A stretch of 64,000 nt of DNA from Symsagittifera roscoffensis (lineage: Eukaryota; Xenacoelomorpha; Acoela; Convolutidae). Positions 1 through 11,004 of this stretch are shown here, one piece after another. How positions within the stretch are numbered: the stretch's first letter is position 1; each line of letters starts with the position of its first letter. The notes beneath the pieces were generated by a model. The model had not been told where the DNA came from, did not search any database, and saw only the letters and a list, made by a program, of their open reading frames with translations. The position numbers and the translations under genes were made by a program. The stretch spans positions 4,349,072 to 4,413,071 of the forward strand of contig NC_087067.1 of NCBI RefSeq assembly GCF_963678635.1. Reading direction: 5' to 3'.

Positions 1-2700
1 TTTTTTTTAGAAAACTAGTTGTTTTTATTTCTATCGGTTCCCCCTTTTTAACTCTAAACAACTTAACACCCTACAATTTCACTCCCTACTTTTTGTTACC
101 TTAGCAATATAACATCGCTACATTTTAAAACAATTTCTATGACTTAACACCGTTTTAATCCAAAATGAAAAGAAAACTTACTTCAAAGGGGATTTCGGTA
201 ACCATCAAAGAATTAAACGAGAGAAATTTTTGCCATTTAAAGCCAGACAAATTTGCGCTACTTAATTCGCCTAAGTTTTGAATAGAAATGACCTTGCAAA
301 TGATTTCAAAGAAACGTTTCAAACCAAAATGAAATGGCCTTGCCAATATTTTCAATGAATCATTCCAAAATGAACCAAAAACAAGCAATAGTTCAAAGAA
401 CTTCAAAAGCCCGCAAATAATTAGACGTCCTTTGACTAATATGGCCTGATTTTCTAGACATTTTCAGCCGGTATAGAAATTAAAAAAAGGTTTAACCAAT
501 GCCAAAAGCCTTAAAAATCATTATTTTAAGAATCATTCTCGAACTTAAACTTATGACCTGATCGATTTGTCAGCTTTTTTTGAACTGCTGGCACATAAAA
601 GCAAAGCTAAAGGGTTTGCCAGCCCGTAGTCCCAACCTAGCATCCCGAAAATAAGGGCGATTGTCCTGGGAGTAAAATTGCTAAGGCACGAGTCATGTTC
701 TTGCGTTTAGTTACGTTTCCGGGAGTCTGCAAGGAAACGTCTTTTCAAAAAAAGCTGACATAAATTTCAGTAGGATTAAAAATTAAATTTTAACAATACG
801 AAAGAATAAACAGTAATGAAATAAAATTTACAATGGTTTAGCACAAACTAGATAACGCTCTGAAAAAGTACAGATCAGTTTTGTCTTCGTAAACGGACAT
901 TATGTTTTGTACTCTTTCATTTTAAACTCGATACTTTTTCTTTTTTGTGAATTTATGGCCACTCGATGCATCAAAAAAGTTGAGTTTTTGTACGGAGGCG
1001 TCTTTTTGCAGGCTACCCACTACTTTCCACATATTTGGGTGGGCTCCGCTGAAATATGATTGAATCCCGAAATGCCATCCCTCGACAGCATTTGTTGTTC
1101 GAGCAATCCCCATCACGGCCGCATCTCGCTGGTTCCAGAGGGAGGGTGGGAATGAAACTTCACGGTTTGGCACCATGCTTTTTATATAAGTAGAGCCGAA
1201 GTACAGACACAACTCGTCAATTTTCTCTATTTTCTCGGGTTCTAAGCAATTTCTGTCGCATACATTTTGAATTTCTTGAACAATCATGTCATAGGAATCG
1301 CCGATATTTTCTTTTTTCTCAAATGCCAGGGATGGCAGCATTTTTAAAGCCAGTGCTAAATCGTGATTTGTTTCGTAGGTAACTTTCAGGCCCAATTCAT
1401 TAATTTTTCTCATGTAACTCTGGGAGAGATGAAAAAAAACAATCCGATAAATGTGCTTCGGGGAATGTTTTTTGGAATGACTGAAGAGCAGCTTGCTCAA
1501 AATCTAACAAATTTTTTTCAGGCCGGCAGTTGGGTGCTAAATCAGTTAACGCCTGCAGGAAGCGATTGTAGGTTTTTTCGGTTTTGTTAGAGAGGAAGGC
1601 GTAAATGCAAGCTGGCGCAATGCCAGATACACTAACATGAATTGAATAAAGCTGATAGAACATTTTTGGGGTAATTTTGAAATTTCCATCGGCTAACCAG
1701 AAAGATGACTTCTCCAGAACTCTCAGCATTTTGGGGTCGCCGCACAAAATGATTCGCTCATGATCATTTGATCCACTGTCATACCGGATAAAATTTTCAA
1801 AAATTTCAGGGATCTCGAAATTTCGCGCAACGGGGATGGGCGGCATATTTACATCTAGCTGCTTACGAGTGCGAGCGGCCGTTCGGATCAGTTTGTCTTT
1901 ACGTGGGAGAGCAAACTGAGTAGCCAAATCGTTGGTAATTGGCAAAACCGCACTGGCAACTGCAACAGTCGGGGTAAATCTCTCGCTGAGATCTTTTATA
2001 TGCTTTATGACATTTCGGGCCTCCGATTTTCCCGCTGAAATGTCGTGATTATGCTCTCCACGCGTCTCGATTAATTCGTTATTTTCAGTAATGGCAGTTG
2101 CTCGACATTTATGTGTTTGATATTTTGAGCAAATCCAGTTTTCTGTAAACTTATTTTTTCGCTTGAAATAAAATTCATGGCCGGACGCTATAAGAATTGG
2201 CTTGTTTTTAGATGAAACTGTGAACTCGAAAGAAGACTCAATCATAATGTGTTTATTGTGTTTGCGTTTGTTTATCACTTGAGTAAAGTATAAAGTGACT
2301 GTCAGAATTTAATTTTTGTCAGAATTTTTACGGCAAATTGTTTTGAATTAGCACAAGCAGCTAATTAGCAAATAAATTACAAACCTGTAGATAAGAGTCT
2401 TAAGTAAATTGGGAAGCCTCCTATTAGCATGTATAACTAAGATAAACCAAGTTTTTCATTATGGTGCGCGTGTTAATTGCAGGATTAACTTTGGTGTGAT
2501 AAGAGTTAAGATAAGGAATTCATAAAGCATTAATTTTAATAGTGAAGTGACTAGGTGTTAAATTGTACTGTGTTAAACTGGAAAATAGGAGTTATATTGT
2601 TGTCGATTTAAATTGTTTAGTAGTGAAATGACTAAGTTTTAAAATGTACGGTGTTAAATTGTATGTCATTAAATTGTAGGACACCTTTCTATCCTACAGC
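1..2700 (-). mobile_element. Mutator-like (MULE) DNA transposon, left end at or beyond the window edge
   Basis: A transposase-like reading frame (922-2278) is flanked by AT-rich sequence carrying related words in opposite orientation. On the left (about 50-165) the plus strand reads ACTTAACACC and TACATTTTAAAAC. On the right (about 2530-2690) the complement of the same words is repeated at least twice, for example TGTTAAATTGTA. Long, degenerate, internally repeated terminal inverted repeats of this kind are usual for MULEs. I cannot fix the exact ends or a 9-bp target duplication, and the left end may be outside the window. The boundary at 2700 is an estimate. Confidence 0.55.
922..2278 (-). 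pseudogene. FLYWCH zinc-finger / MULE-domain transposase, one frameshift
   Basis: The N-terminal frame (1400-2278) starts with a FLYWCH-type zinc finger at about residues 33-79 (FYFKR, then WIC at C50, C58, and HNH at H76/H78), a DNA-binding module common in animal MULE transposases. It is followed by the transposase-like stretch FWLADGNFKITPKMFYQLY and FLSNKTEKTYNRFLQAL. The protein continues in another frame (922-1500) with VFFHLSQSYMRKINELGL and ARTTNAVEGWHFGIQSYFSG, the usual C-terminal part of these proteins. The two frames join at CFF/FFHLSQ, coded by an 8-A run at 1432-1439 on the plus strand, so one indel in that homopolymer breaks the gene. It could be a genuine dead copy or a sequencing slip; repaired, it would encode roughly 450 residues. 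A domesticated gene is possible but nothing here shows it. No introns are evident. Confidence 0.75.
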
Positions 2701-2813
2701 GAACAATTGGTCAATAAACCAACAAATAAGTTCCGGCGTTAGGGGACCGGTGTTTAAGCAGAAACAGTGAAACATAGATCTTAAGCAGACTTTGATTGAA
2801 AGCCTAGTGAACT

Positions 2814-3290
2814 GAGCAATTAATTGGGGGTTGAGAAATTAGACGATAAGCAAATTAGACGGAGGTGCGTAAAAGGAAATTGGACGATTTTGCAAAACTG
2901 CAATTATGAGAAAATAGACGAAAGTGAGAGAGATTAAAATTAATTGCAGACAATTTGCGTGAGAAAAATAAAGTTGTTTGCAGACAACAGTTGAATTTCG
3001 GGGGCCAAAAATTTTACAAGTCAATCATGCATAATTTATTCAATTCAAAACTCTCCTGTAATATTCTGATTTGACATTTTATGTTTATTTAAACTAATTG
3101 TTTTGATAGTTTTGTCATTTTATATTCCATTTGTATTTTTGAAACTTGACTCTTAAGAAAAAAGTTTGTTGGCCCTTTCCTTTTCATAGCTTTTTTGTCT
3201 AAAATGCCAGATCTGTAAAATTTAAATTTCGTTTTTGTAGCATCCGTCTAATTTGCTTATCGTCCAATTCCCTAGGCCCCAATTAATTGA
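2814..3290. mobile_element. MITE-like element with about 45-bp terminal inverted repeats
   Basis: The left end carries CAATTAATTGGGG followed by GACGATAAGCAAATTAGACG. The right end carries the complement (CGTCTAATTTGCTTATCGTC, then CCCCAATTAATTG). Apart from a short variable spacer the inner 27 bp match with one difference. There is no coding capacity inside. The terminal CAATTAATTG is itself palindromic, so the exact end and target duplication are ambiguous. It is non-autonomous; the superfamily is not assigned. Confidence 0.7.
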
Positions 3291-3957
3291 TTAACCGAAG
3301 TAAAAGGCACGTACTGGGGCTGAGCTTCCCAAATTAAGACAATGATCTCACGGCTTGTCAACAAAACTCAAATTAAAACAAACTAGTTTAGCGGCAATCA
3401 CTGATATACGCGGTCTGCTGAAAATCCTTTTTCAACCGACTTTTCTATTGTTTCACTTGGGCCAGATATAAATGAAGATTTTTAGGGTGGCGTCTCTTAT
3501 GATGGAGAGACTTAATGTTGGCAAGTTTGATTCTTTTTTCCCCGCTATAATTCATTTCATTTTAATAAAGACTTCGGTAGCAAATGTCATTTAGCCACCA
3601 GGAATGTCTAACGATTCTGATTGGGCTATATCAGAAATATCGGATTCTTATCATGTGGCTATTAGTGCAAATAGAATAGAGTTGTGTTCCGCATCAAACT
3701 GAACAATTAATATATTTGAGCATGCTAAGCGGCACGCATGCAAACCGCTACCTCTCCCCCCCCCCCCCGAAATCGCAGGTGAGGGAAACAAAAAAATCCG
3801 GCTCTTATACATTGAAGGGCCCAAAATCGATATTTCTTTATCTTGAACTGAAACTAAAATAATCGAATCTAGCCAATCAGACTTAAGCAACATGGTCAAT
3901 CAACATCTCGGCTCTTTTTCTGTATCACCCCATCTGCAAATATTACACAGAGGCGAA
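3291..3957. other. No gene seen
   Basis: AT-rich sequence with a poly-C run near 3758-3770. Short open frames here have no recognisable composition or homology. Confidence 0.5.
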
Positions 3958-4660
3958 CCTGCGCTTTGCAAATACTTGCGAGAACACGACCAAAACGCAG
4001 CTCTGTCAAGTGACAAACGAAAAAGCAAAAATAAGCCTCGAATTTGCAAAAATCGTCTACGCGTCGGATTCGAATACGCGACCTAGCAAATATGAGTCTC
4101 AAGAACTAACCACTCAGCCAAGGATGCATAAAATCTCCAAAAACTAGCCACCAATAACGCAGCTACTTATGCTAATCAACTGCCAATTCGATGCAGCAAA
4201 AGTAGCCACAAATATAAAAAGATACAATTTAGCATGTAGAAAAATCGCAAATCATGAAGCCACATTACGAATAAATTAAGCATTTCAAAAATTGCGAGAT
4301 ATATTGAGTAAGAAAACTTCTGAAAGTGAGATTTTGTTATTGTTATGTGGTTTGAAACAAATAGCTTTCGTCAATCCACTTGATGAATTAAAAATGCATC
4401 AACTGTGTTAACTTATAACTATTCGAATGTCAAAGCACATGTTATCAATAAGCTGTAAAGGTGCAACTAAATATCACAGGTGCAACAAAAAAAAAATATC
4501 TTATTGCCAATCGATGCAGTAAACTTGACGCAGCAAATATTCTATAAGTCGCTACAATAATTGCGAATTAGTCGCAACAAAAGCCGCAACAATGTTTGCG
4601 ACTTACGTTGGAAAAAAAGAAAGTTCGTACTAAACACATTGCTTCGCAAGTGTAAACACG
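3958..4660 (-). repeat. Dispersed hairpin-ended repeat with tRNA-like boxes, copy 1
   Basis: The element begins with a small palindrome (TTTGCAAATACTTGCGA) and ends with GACTTACGTTGGAAAAAAAG followed by TGCTTCGCAAGTGTAA. On the minus strand, at about 4058-4124, it has a tRNA-like A box (TGGCTGAGTGGTTAG) and B box (TATTCGAATCC), as in Ser/Leu-type tRNA-derived SINEs. Similar copies with the same two ends occur at 11945-12540 and 26605-27246. No coding frame is supported. The mixture of a tRNA-like module and hairpin termini is not typical of one known class. Confidence 0.65.
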
Positions 4661-5689
4661 TAAAGTTTTGTTCAGAGTGTCTTGTTTGTTTTAAAAAAAT
4701 GGCATGCGGAATAATTGGGCTATATCAAAAATATTTGGTCAGCATACTTAACCCTGTAAAACCCCTCACTTTACCATATAATTGATGCATATGCGAGGTG
4801 GAGGGAAAAGGAGCCGACATCTCAAGCAGATTAAAATTTTGACATCATTTTCTGCAGTGCAGAAAATGCATTTAGAAAAGTCAACGATTGATTTGCTCAA
4901 AAGTTCGGATCAACTTAACAAGCTCTCTTTTTTAAGAAAGGGAGAGAGATTGTTAAGTAGAATAAATCAGCGAACTTTCGACCTATCAGAATGAAGCAAA
5001 ATTCGAATTTTAAATAGGTCGCTCTAGTGCTAATTTACTGCTTTTAGTTATAGGGGTGGTCATTCTTTAGTAGATATCATAAGGGGTAGATTGTTAAGTA
5101 GATACTTGTTAAAAGTATTTACTTTAGATTCTACTGAAAAAGCAAAACACTAAAAACATTTCGGTTTCTACATCCAAAATTGATTGAGCTACTCAAAATA
5201 TAATAGTCAACTCAAAATTTTTTATTTATTTGTTATTTATGGCCTCTTTAAAGCACCAGACGCCAAGAGCCTTCCTAATCTGTTTATTGTAAGGGAGCAT
5301 CACAGCCTCAATTATAAATTAGCTACTTCTCTAAAATTTTAAAATCAACTTTGATCTCATTGCATGCACTTCAATTACGTGACAATTAAATAGTTATTCT
5401 ACGTCCATTTTTTTCTCAACTTTTTTTGATTTACGTAATGTGCAAATCGGTCGGCTCAATTAGATCAATCTTTTAATTCCATCATTTAGTTTTTTTGACG
5501 TCATGAAGCAAACTAACAAAGCAGATAAAAGTTGCGCTAAATCAACCATTAGCAACATGACATCACAATGGATGATCTGAAATTGTTAAAGATATCGATG
5601 AATTTAAGACAGGGTCGATTTAAGCGAATTTTTCAATGCAAAGCATACATCTTATGTACAACTGACACCAATAATTTAATTTGCTGTAA
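4661..5689. other. No gene seen
   Basis: AT-rich sequence with no supportable coding region, RNA gene or well-defined repeat boundary. Confidence 0.5.
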
Positions 5690-5870
5690 AAAATGCAGGA
5701 AAAAACTAATCGGAGTAACGGCATACCTAGTAACGAATCTTCCCCCCTTTTGCAAATGGGGGTGGGGTAGTTAAAGCGATCCAAACTATCCACCCACCCC
5801 CCATTTGCAAAAGGGGGGAGATTCGTTACTAGGTATGCCGTTACTCTGATTAGTTTTTTCCTGCATTTTC
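5690..5870. repeat. Foldback inverted repeat with about 80-bp arms
   Basis: The left arm (about 5690-5769) and right arm (about 5788-5870) are nearly perfect reverse complements. Both contain AGTAACGGCATACCTAGTAA or its complement, and CCCCCCTTTTGCAAATGGGG facing inward. The loop is only about 20 bp. Such a structure is either a foldback/MITE element or an inverted duplication. No target duplication is evident. Confidence 0.85.
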
Positions 5871-6486
5871 TCAGAAATAGTTGGTCAACTACAAAAAAAA
5901 AGTTATTCGCGCATGAAAACAGCACCCTAAAATCTTCACAGCACACATAAATTAGTCCAGAGCATGACTCGTTTTCACAAAAGTCTTCACTTGAACTGCC
6001 AATGAACGAAGTAAAATCAGCAAGAACAAATTCTAATGCTTTTTCATAAAACCACATTAGACTATGCGTTTTTAACCGGTGAAAAATCGCTCTCAGGCAA
6101 ATTAATCTAGAATGTTAGCAAATTTAGCTGGCCGCTGTAAAAGTACCACTGAAAAAAAAAATTTTTTTTGTGTTTTTTTCAAGATGAAATATCCAACCAT
6201 AAAATGTTGCGCCTTTATCCACTTTTTTGTATTTCATACCAACTTTCCTCGACACTTGCAAAAACGTTTTCGCAATTTCTTTTAAGAGTCCCAATCGCGA
6301 CTAAAGGGGCTTTAAAATGATACTCTAAATCATTTTAAGCCAATATTTCTTTCCAATCTACGAGTGATCCTAGCAGCGTCCTGATTTCATTCACGAACAA
6401 TTTGCGCCGGCTTGAACAACCCGTGTTTAAATAGGTTTGCTTTAATCCAGGATTAAAAAATATATATGTATCACTGTGTGTGTTCG

Positions 6487-6824
6487 CAGGGGCGGATTTA
6501 GGGGGGGGCGGACGACCCCCCCCCCCCCCCCCCCCCCCCCCTCCCCTCAGGGATTTGACCCCCTGCCGACCCAAAGGGTCCCCCCTTTGATACTTTTTCA
6601 GATATCCATTTTTGGCCGACCGACCCTAAAATTTTTCTAAAGGCGCCTTCGGCGCCAATAGATGCTATTTTTGAGGGGGAGCGCGCGCCAAAAAAACGCA
6701 TTTTTTTGTCAAAATTTTTCAAAAAGTGCCCAAAAACGGCCCAAAAAAAAAAAGGTGGTCAAAATTTTGGAAAATTTTTTTAAAATCCGCCCCCCCCCTC
6801 GAGAAAATCCTAGATCCGCCCCTG
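6487..6824. mobile_element. hAT-type MITE with 8-bp target duplication
   Basis: The element starts CAGGGGCGGATTTAGG and ends with the complement of CAGGGGCGGATCTAGG. It is flanked by a perfect 8-bp direct repeat TGTGTTCG (6479-6486 and 6825-6832). An 8-bp duplication with CAGGG termini is the signature of hAT transposons. The 338-bp body contains long G/C homopolymers and no transposase. Other members lie at 14315-14681 and 32023-32371, with remnants elsewhere. Confidence 0.93.
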
Positions 6825-6973
6825 TGTGTTCGTGTGTATGTATGTTTGTTTCTTTGTATGTATGTCTAACAACTTCCTTTATTTAATCGCAGTTTCTTTA
6901 AAGTTAATTAGGTTCAAAATATCACAGCCGATATTCCTCGGCAATCTCGGCCCACTGTTTTTTTTAATCTTAC

Positions 6974-9900
6974 CCTCGCAGTCGGCACAAATTACATTCT
7001 TCTGCAGGGCAAGTTTCCGCTTTGATCCATTGTACATCTCTTCCAGACTCACTTCTAACTGATGCACTACATCCTTGCCTTTCTTCGGCCCCTCCCTCTG
7101 TCCTCTCGCGCGACCCCCGAAGAACATGTCGAAGATGTCGAATGCGTCGTGGCCTCTGCCCCTTCCCCCCTCGGACAGACCCTCCTCTCCATGGTCGTCG
7201 TACACTTTGCGAGTTTCGGGGTTGGCGAGTGCTTCATATGCTCTGCCGATGTCTTTGAACTGAACATTGAAAATAATGAAGCTCTTACACCTTTCCACCA
7301 AAGGTGACTTAAACTGTTACAATCTTAGGTTCACGTGGTCCCAATTTTAGGAAAGGAAGCAGCAGGGCTTATTACATTAATAAAAGCTTAGTCTTCATTA
7401 ATAACCTTGCGTAGAAGTGGATATGTCCAAAAGACATAGCCAACAGATAGTTGGAAAAGAGTCAATGAATGCAAGTAAACAGAAAAAAATACTGACTTGG
7501 TTTTGAAAATCTCAAATTTCAAACAAAAAGTAGATGCCCTTAAAGCCCTTTGAATTTCTAGAGCAATTAATGATTCGCACTTTTTTGATGAAATTAACCC
7601 AACTTTAATTACCTGAATCAATATGAGTTAATTTATTTCGCTGGTAAATATGATAATTAAACCCCACTTTCGCAACTGGAAGTCGATCACGTTTTTCGTG
7701 ACTTTAACCTTTTACTGTTCGATAGTGGATTTTTCCTTCCTTTTCACAAAAGTTATGACTTTTTTACCTTAAAAAGAAATCAAAAGTTATACCGCGAAAA
7801 AGTAAATTTGAGCCTGAACAATTTTTTTTGACTTTTCCTGAAAAGCAACCATCGTGACCAATATAAGAGTCTGAACTACGTTCATCGTCTCTTAAACAGC
7901 TTACAACAAAAAAATTGAAATATTTTCTAATAGAAAAAGCTGTAGAAACCATACTGACGAGCAGACCTGCCAAACTTCTTTTCATAACCCAACAGAAGAG
8001 CAAAAAATGCATGAAACTGAGTCGTCTTAATCGCTTTGGTGAACGCGAGCACCAAAAAATCTGCACTGCTTTTCAATTCCGGACATTTACAGCACCATAG
8101 CTGTTCTAAATTTGACAAAAAAGGTACTTTAGAAGGCCTGCTTGCTGAGAATACTTAAATTACTGGATCAAAACTTTTTTATTCCGTTGTTAATTCTGAA
8201 AATTAAAATCTAATTTTGAAATAAGCCATTCATTTTTTTGCGCCATTTGACTTTTTGCTATTTGAGAGCCGAATTCGCCTTAATTTACGCAAACGAAATC
8301 GAATTTGACTCATAAACATAGCCAAGTAGTAAACATAAACATTAAAAAAAACACTTTGTTGAAAAATTCGAATTTGAAAGAAAAACAATTTGATGCCTTG
8401 AAGCTCTTTGAACTACTAGACTGATCTATGATTGGCGCTTTTTTGATAAAAAAATAACCCAACTTGAAAAAACTGGATCAACAGGTAAAATTTTTATTCC
8501 GCTGGAAACCTACAAATAAAATTCCACTTTCGAAACTAGAAATCGTTCACGTTTTCCCGCGCTATTTCCACGTTGATCGTATTTGGAGAGTTCTATTTAC
8601 AGGAGATGAATCTCCATTGAAAACAAAAAGTGCATATATACCTAAGTGCATTCAAAAATGCATCAATATGTATGAATGCACATCTGTAGTTATTAGAGAC
8701 TTTTATGCAAATTTTAGGCCTTTTTCCTGAAAAAAAACCAAAAAAAAAAAACAGCAATACCTATTTAAGAGTCTTCACTATGTTCATTACTCCTAAAAAA
8801 AGTCGAAAGTTAGACCGTGAAAAAATCAAAATTTGAGCGTGAACAGCTGTTCAGACTTTTCTGAAAAAATGGGAAAAAATCAACACGAACTTTATAAGTA
8901 ATTTCGCTACGTTCAGATATTTAACTTAATGGCGACGCTTCGCTTCGCAAACACATGCGATAACACGACAAAAAGGCAGCTTTATAATGTCAAAAAAAAG
9001 AAAAAAAAAAGAAAAAAGCCTCGAATTAGTAAAACTTTGCTGCGTATCGTACTCGACTCTGCGACCTCGAGATTTGGAGTCTCACACCCTGCCCGCTCGA
9101 AATTATGAAAAATTCAATCTCAGAAAAACAAACGAAACACACGAACACTAGCATTAAGCTATCTTCAAGTAGGTTCAAAAAGCCAACAACATGTGGTTAG
9201 ACGTCAATTAAACCGAAAACGAAGGAAATTGTCAAAGGAACGTGTTGTCATAAAAATTTTTTTGAGCGATTAAAAAGTTTGCACTTTTAATTTTTTTTTA
9301 AAAACATGAATAATCATTTTTTATCTTTACACCGATGCAAAATAAGTTCACTGAACTGAAAAAACAAGAGCCGAAATCCTAGAGGCCGAATAAAATTTCT
9401 AAGCAAAAAAACCGAGAAAAAAAGGGCAATTATACCAATCAGCCGGTCCCCCCTTTGTACTAATTTAAAAACTTTTGGCAGGCAAATTTTTCTTGAGGCA
9501 CCGTTGTCATCAATAAATACTTAATTTGAAGGGGGAGAGCGCGCCGAAAAAACGCTATTTCTTGGTCTACATTTTTCAAACCCACCCCCCCCCCCCCCCG
9601 GGAAAATCCTAGATCCACCCCTGCAATCAGGTATGGTTATTTTGAAAACTACAGGAGTTAATCAGCGAGACTTGATACTACAATGAAAACTGATTACAGC
9701 GCAAAAAAATGGGGGAGGGGCAACTAAGCCGCCAACACATCAGCCAACAAACTAAAATCCGACTAATCAATTTTTCCCGGAAAAAATTTCAATTTCAGTT
9801 CAATTTCGGACACTGAAAAAAATCAAGATCCGGCGGGACTCGATCCTCTGACATTAGGTTTCAAAGGTAACTGCATTACTTTCAGACCAAGTGCGATGAA

Positions 9901-11004
9901 CCAACAGCTGGCTTTTGATTTCATATGAACCAAAGCTAAAATGATTCAAGTGATTTTTGTTAAACTAGTTGTTAACTAGAAAAAAGTCTATATTCCGATT
10001 TGATAACGCTTGCTAATCGCAAGCGTAAAACAAGAATAGTCGTACTATAACACTACCTCACTCAAGTTCGCAAGTGTAATAATATCCTGTCAGAAAACAT
10101 CTGAAAATTGTAATGAGCTAGATTTCGTGCCCTAATTCAATAAGTGCAATTTACTAATAAGATGCATGGATTTGATGTTGTGGATTCAATTACGTAACGA
10201 AGTTTGCAAAAGTTCTCGAAAGCCTCATACACTAATACATCAACACTTCGTAACTGATGCTGTGGTTTTATTTTTCCTGAAGCCTCATACAAATTCATCG
10301 GCGATTTCCAACTGACGTTAAAGTTTCACTTTCTGAAAATGACAATTACCAAGTTTGCAAAATTTCTCGAAATTTTCGTATATTGATTCATCTACAACTT
10401 TTTACTGATGTTCTGGTTTCATTTTCTGAAATTGACACTTACGAAGTTTTCAAAAACTCGCGAAAGCCTCATACACTAATACATCAACAATTTGTTACTG
10501 ATGCTGTGGCTTCACTTTCTGAAATAAGCAGTTGTCAAATTCGCTAAAATTAGCAAAGCTTCACATACTATTTCATCAACGATTTGAAAATATAAATTGC
10601 GAAGTTTGCTAAAATTCGCAAAGCTTCATATAATATTTCATCAACGATTTGGAATTATAAATTGCGAAGTTTGCTAGAATTCGCAAAAGCCTCATGTACT
10701 AAATCATCAACGATTTGTAACGCATGTTGTGAATCAGTGAAAATATTTAATCTATAACTATCATATACGCGCTTCTTAGACAACGGATAAATCACTTAAT
10801 AAGATAATAGCTACACTTACGCTCTGTTTGTTTAAACTTCTTCAGTAGTTGAGTTATTCGTACCTTTTCAGCAGCATTTGGGTCATCTGGGTTTTTATCG
10901 GGGTGATACTTCAGTGCCATTTTTCTGTAGGCTTTCTTCAGTTCAGCCTCTGTGGCTGTGGGCTGCACTCCCAGCAGGTCGTAAAACTTGGTTTCCTTGA
11001 CCAT
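6974..11004 (-). CDS. DNAJA-type Hsp40 co-chaperone, first two coding exons
   Basis: Exon 1 is 10864-11004 (47 codons from an ATG) and exon 2 is 6974-7259, joined in phase 0 by a 3604-bp intron with GTACG donor and CAG acceptor. The product begins [13 protein letters not shown], has the J-domain helix II and HPD motif (KYHPDKNP, about residues 33-40), a glycine-rich linker with [12 protein letters not shown], then [16 protein letters not shown] and [16 protein letters not shown], the start of the C-terminal substrate domain and first zinc-finger cysteines. This order is that of DNAJA1/DNAJA4 proteins, cytosolic type A Hsp40s that stimulate Hsp70 ATPase and deliver clients. Exon 2 ends at a good donor (GTAAG) in phase 1. 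The rest of the zinc finger, the second substrate-binding domain and the C-terminal CaaX box expected from the family are not found between 1 and 6973. They are either beyond the window across a long intron or lost, with the gene truncated. Confidence 0.88.
7500..8900. repeat. Diverged dispersed repeat, two copies in DNAJA intron 1
   Basis: The stretches at about 7500-7890 and 8350-8920 share a series of words in the same order: CCTTGAAGCTCTTTGAA-like, TTGGCGCTTTTTTGATA-like, ATTCCGCTGG-like, CACTTTCGAAACTAGAAATC-like, and TTCACTACGTTCATTACTC-like. A third copy lies at 24480-24740. Identity is moderate, so these are old. No coding frame is supported. Confidence 0.55.
8930..9095 (-). repeat. 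Partial copy of the hairpin/tRNA-like repeat
   Basis: It starts GCTTCGCAAACACATGCGA and includes the shared words AAGCCTCGAATTAG and CTCTGCGACCTCG. It corresponds to the first roughly 160 bp of the element at 3958-4660; the rest is absent. Confidence 0.55.
9443..9623. mobile_element. hAT-type MITE remnant, left end lost
   Basis: The right end matches the family (GGAAAATCCTAGATCCACCC then CTG), with GCGCGCCGAAAAAACGC inside. The 7-bp word CAATCAG flanks both sides (9436-9442 and 9624-9630), which may be the worn target duplication. The left terminal repeat itself is missing. Confidence 0.6.
10195..10735. repeat. Degenerate minisatellite in DNAJA intron 1
   Basis: Words such as GAAGTTTGCAAAA, TTCGCAAAGCCTCATA, AATACATCAACGATTTGTAA and CTGATGCTGTGG recur five to seven times in the same order. 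There are longer units of about 120 bp at the left and shorter units of about 70 bp at the right. It lies within 150 bp of DNAJA exon 1. Confidence 0.7.

Noticed and set aside
4058-4124. Functional tRNA gene (Ser/Leu-like) on the minus strand
   Set aside because: A and B boxes are present but I could not form a proper acceptor and anticodon stem, and the sequence lies inside a dispersed repeat.
6335-6722. Poly-glycine and proline open frames
   Set aside because: They are produced by the G/C homopolymers of the hAT-type MITE.
7022-7307. Several short frames overlapping DNAJA exon 2
   Set aside because: They are other-frame readings of a GC-rich coding exon.
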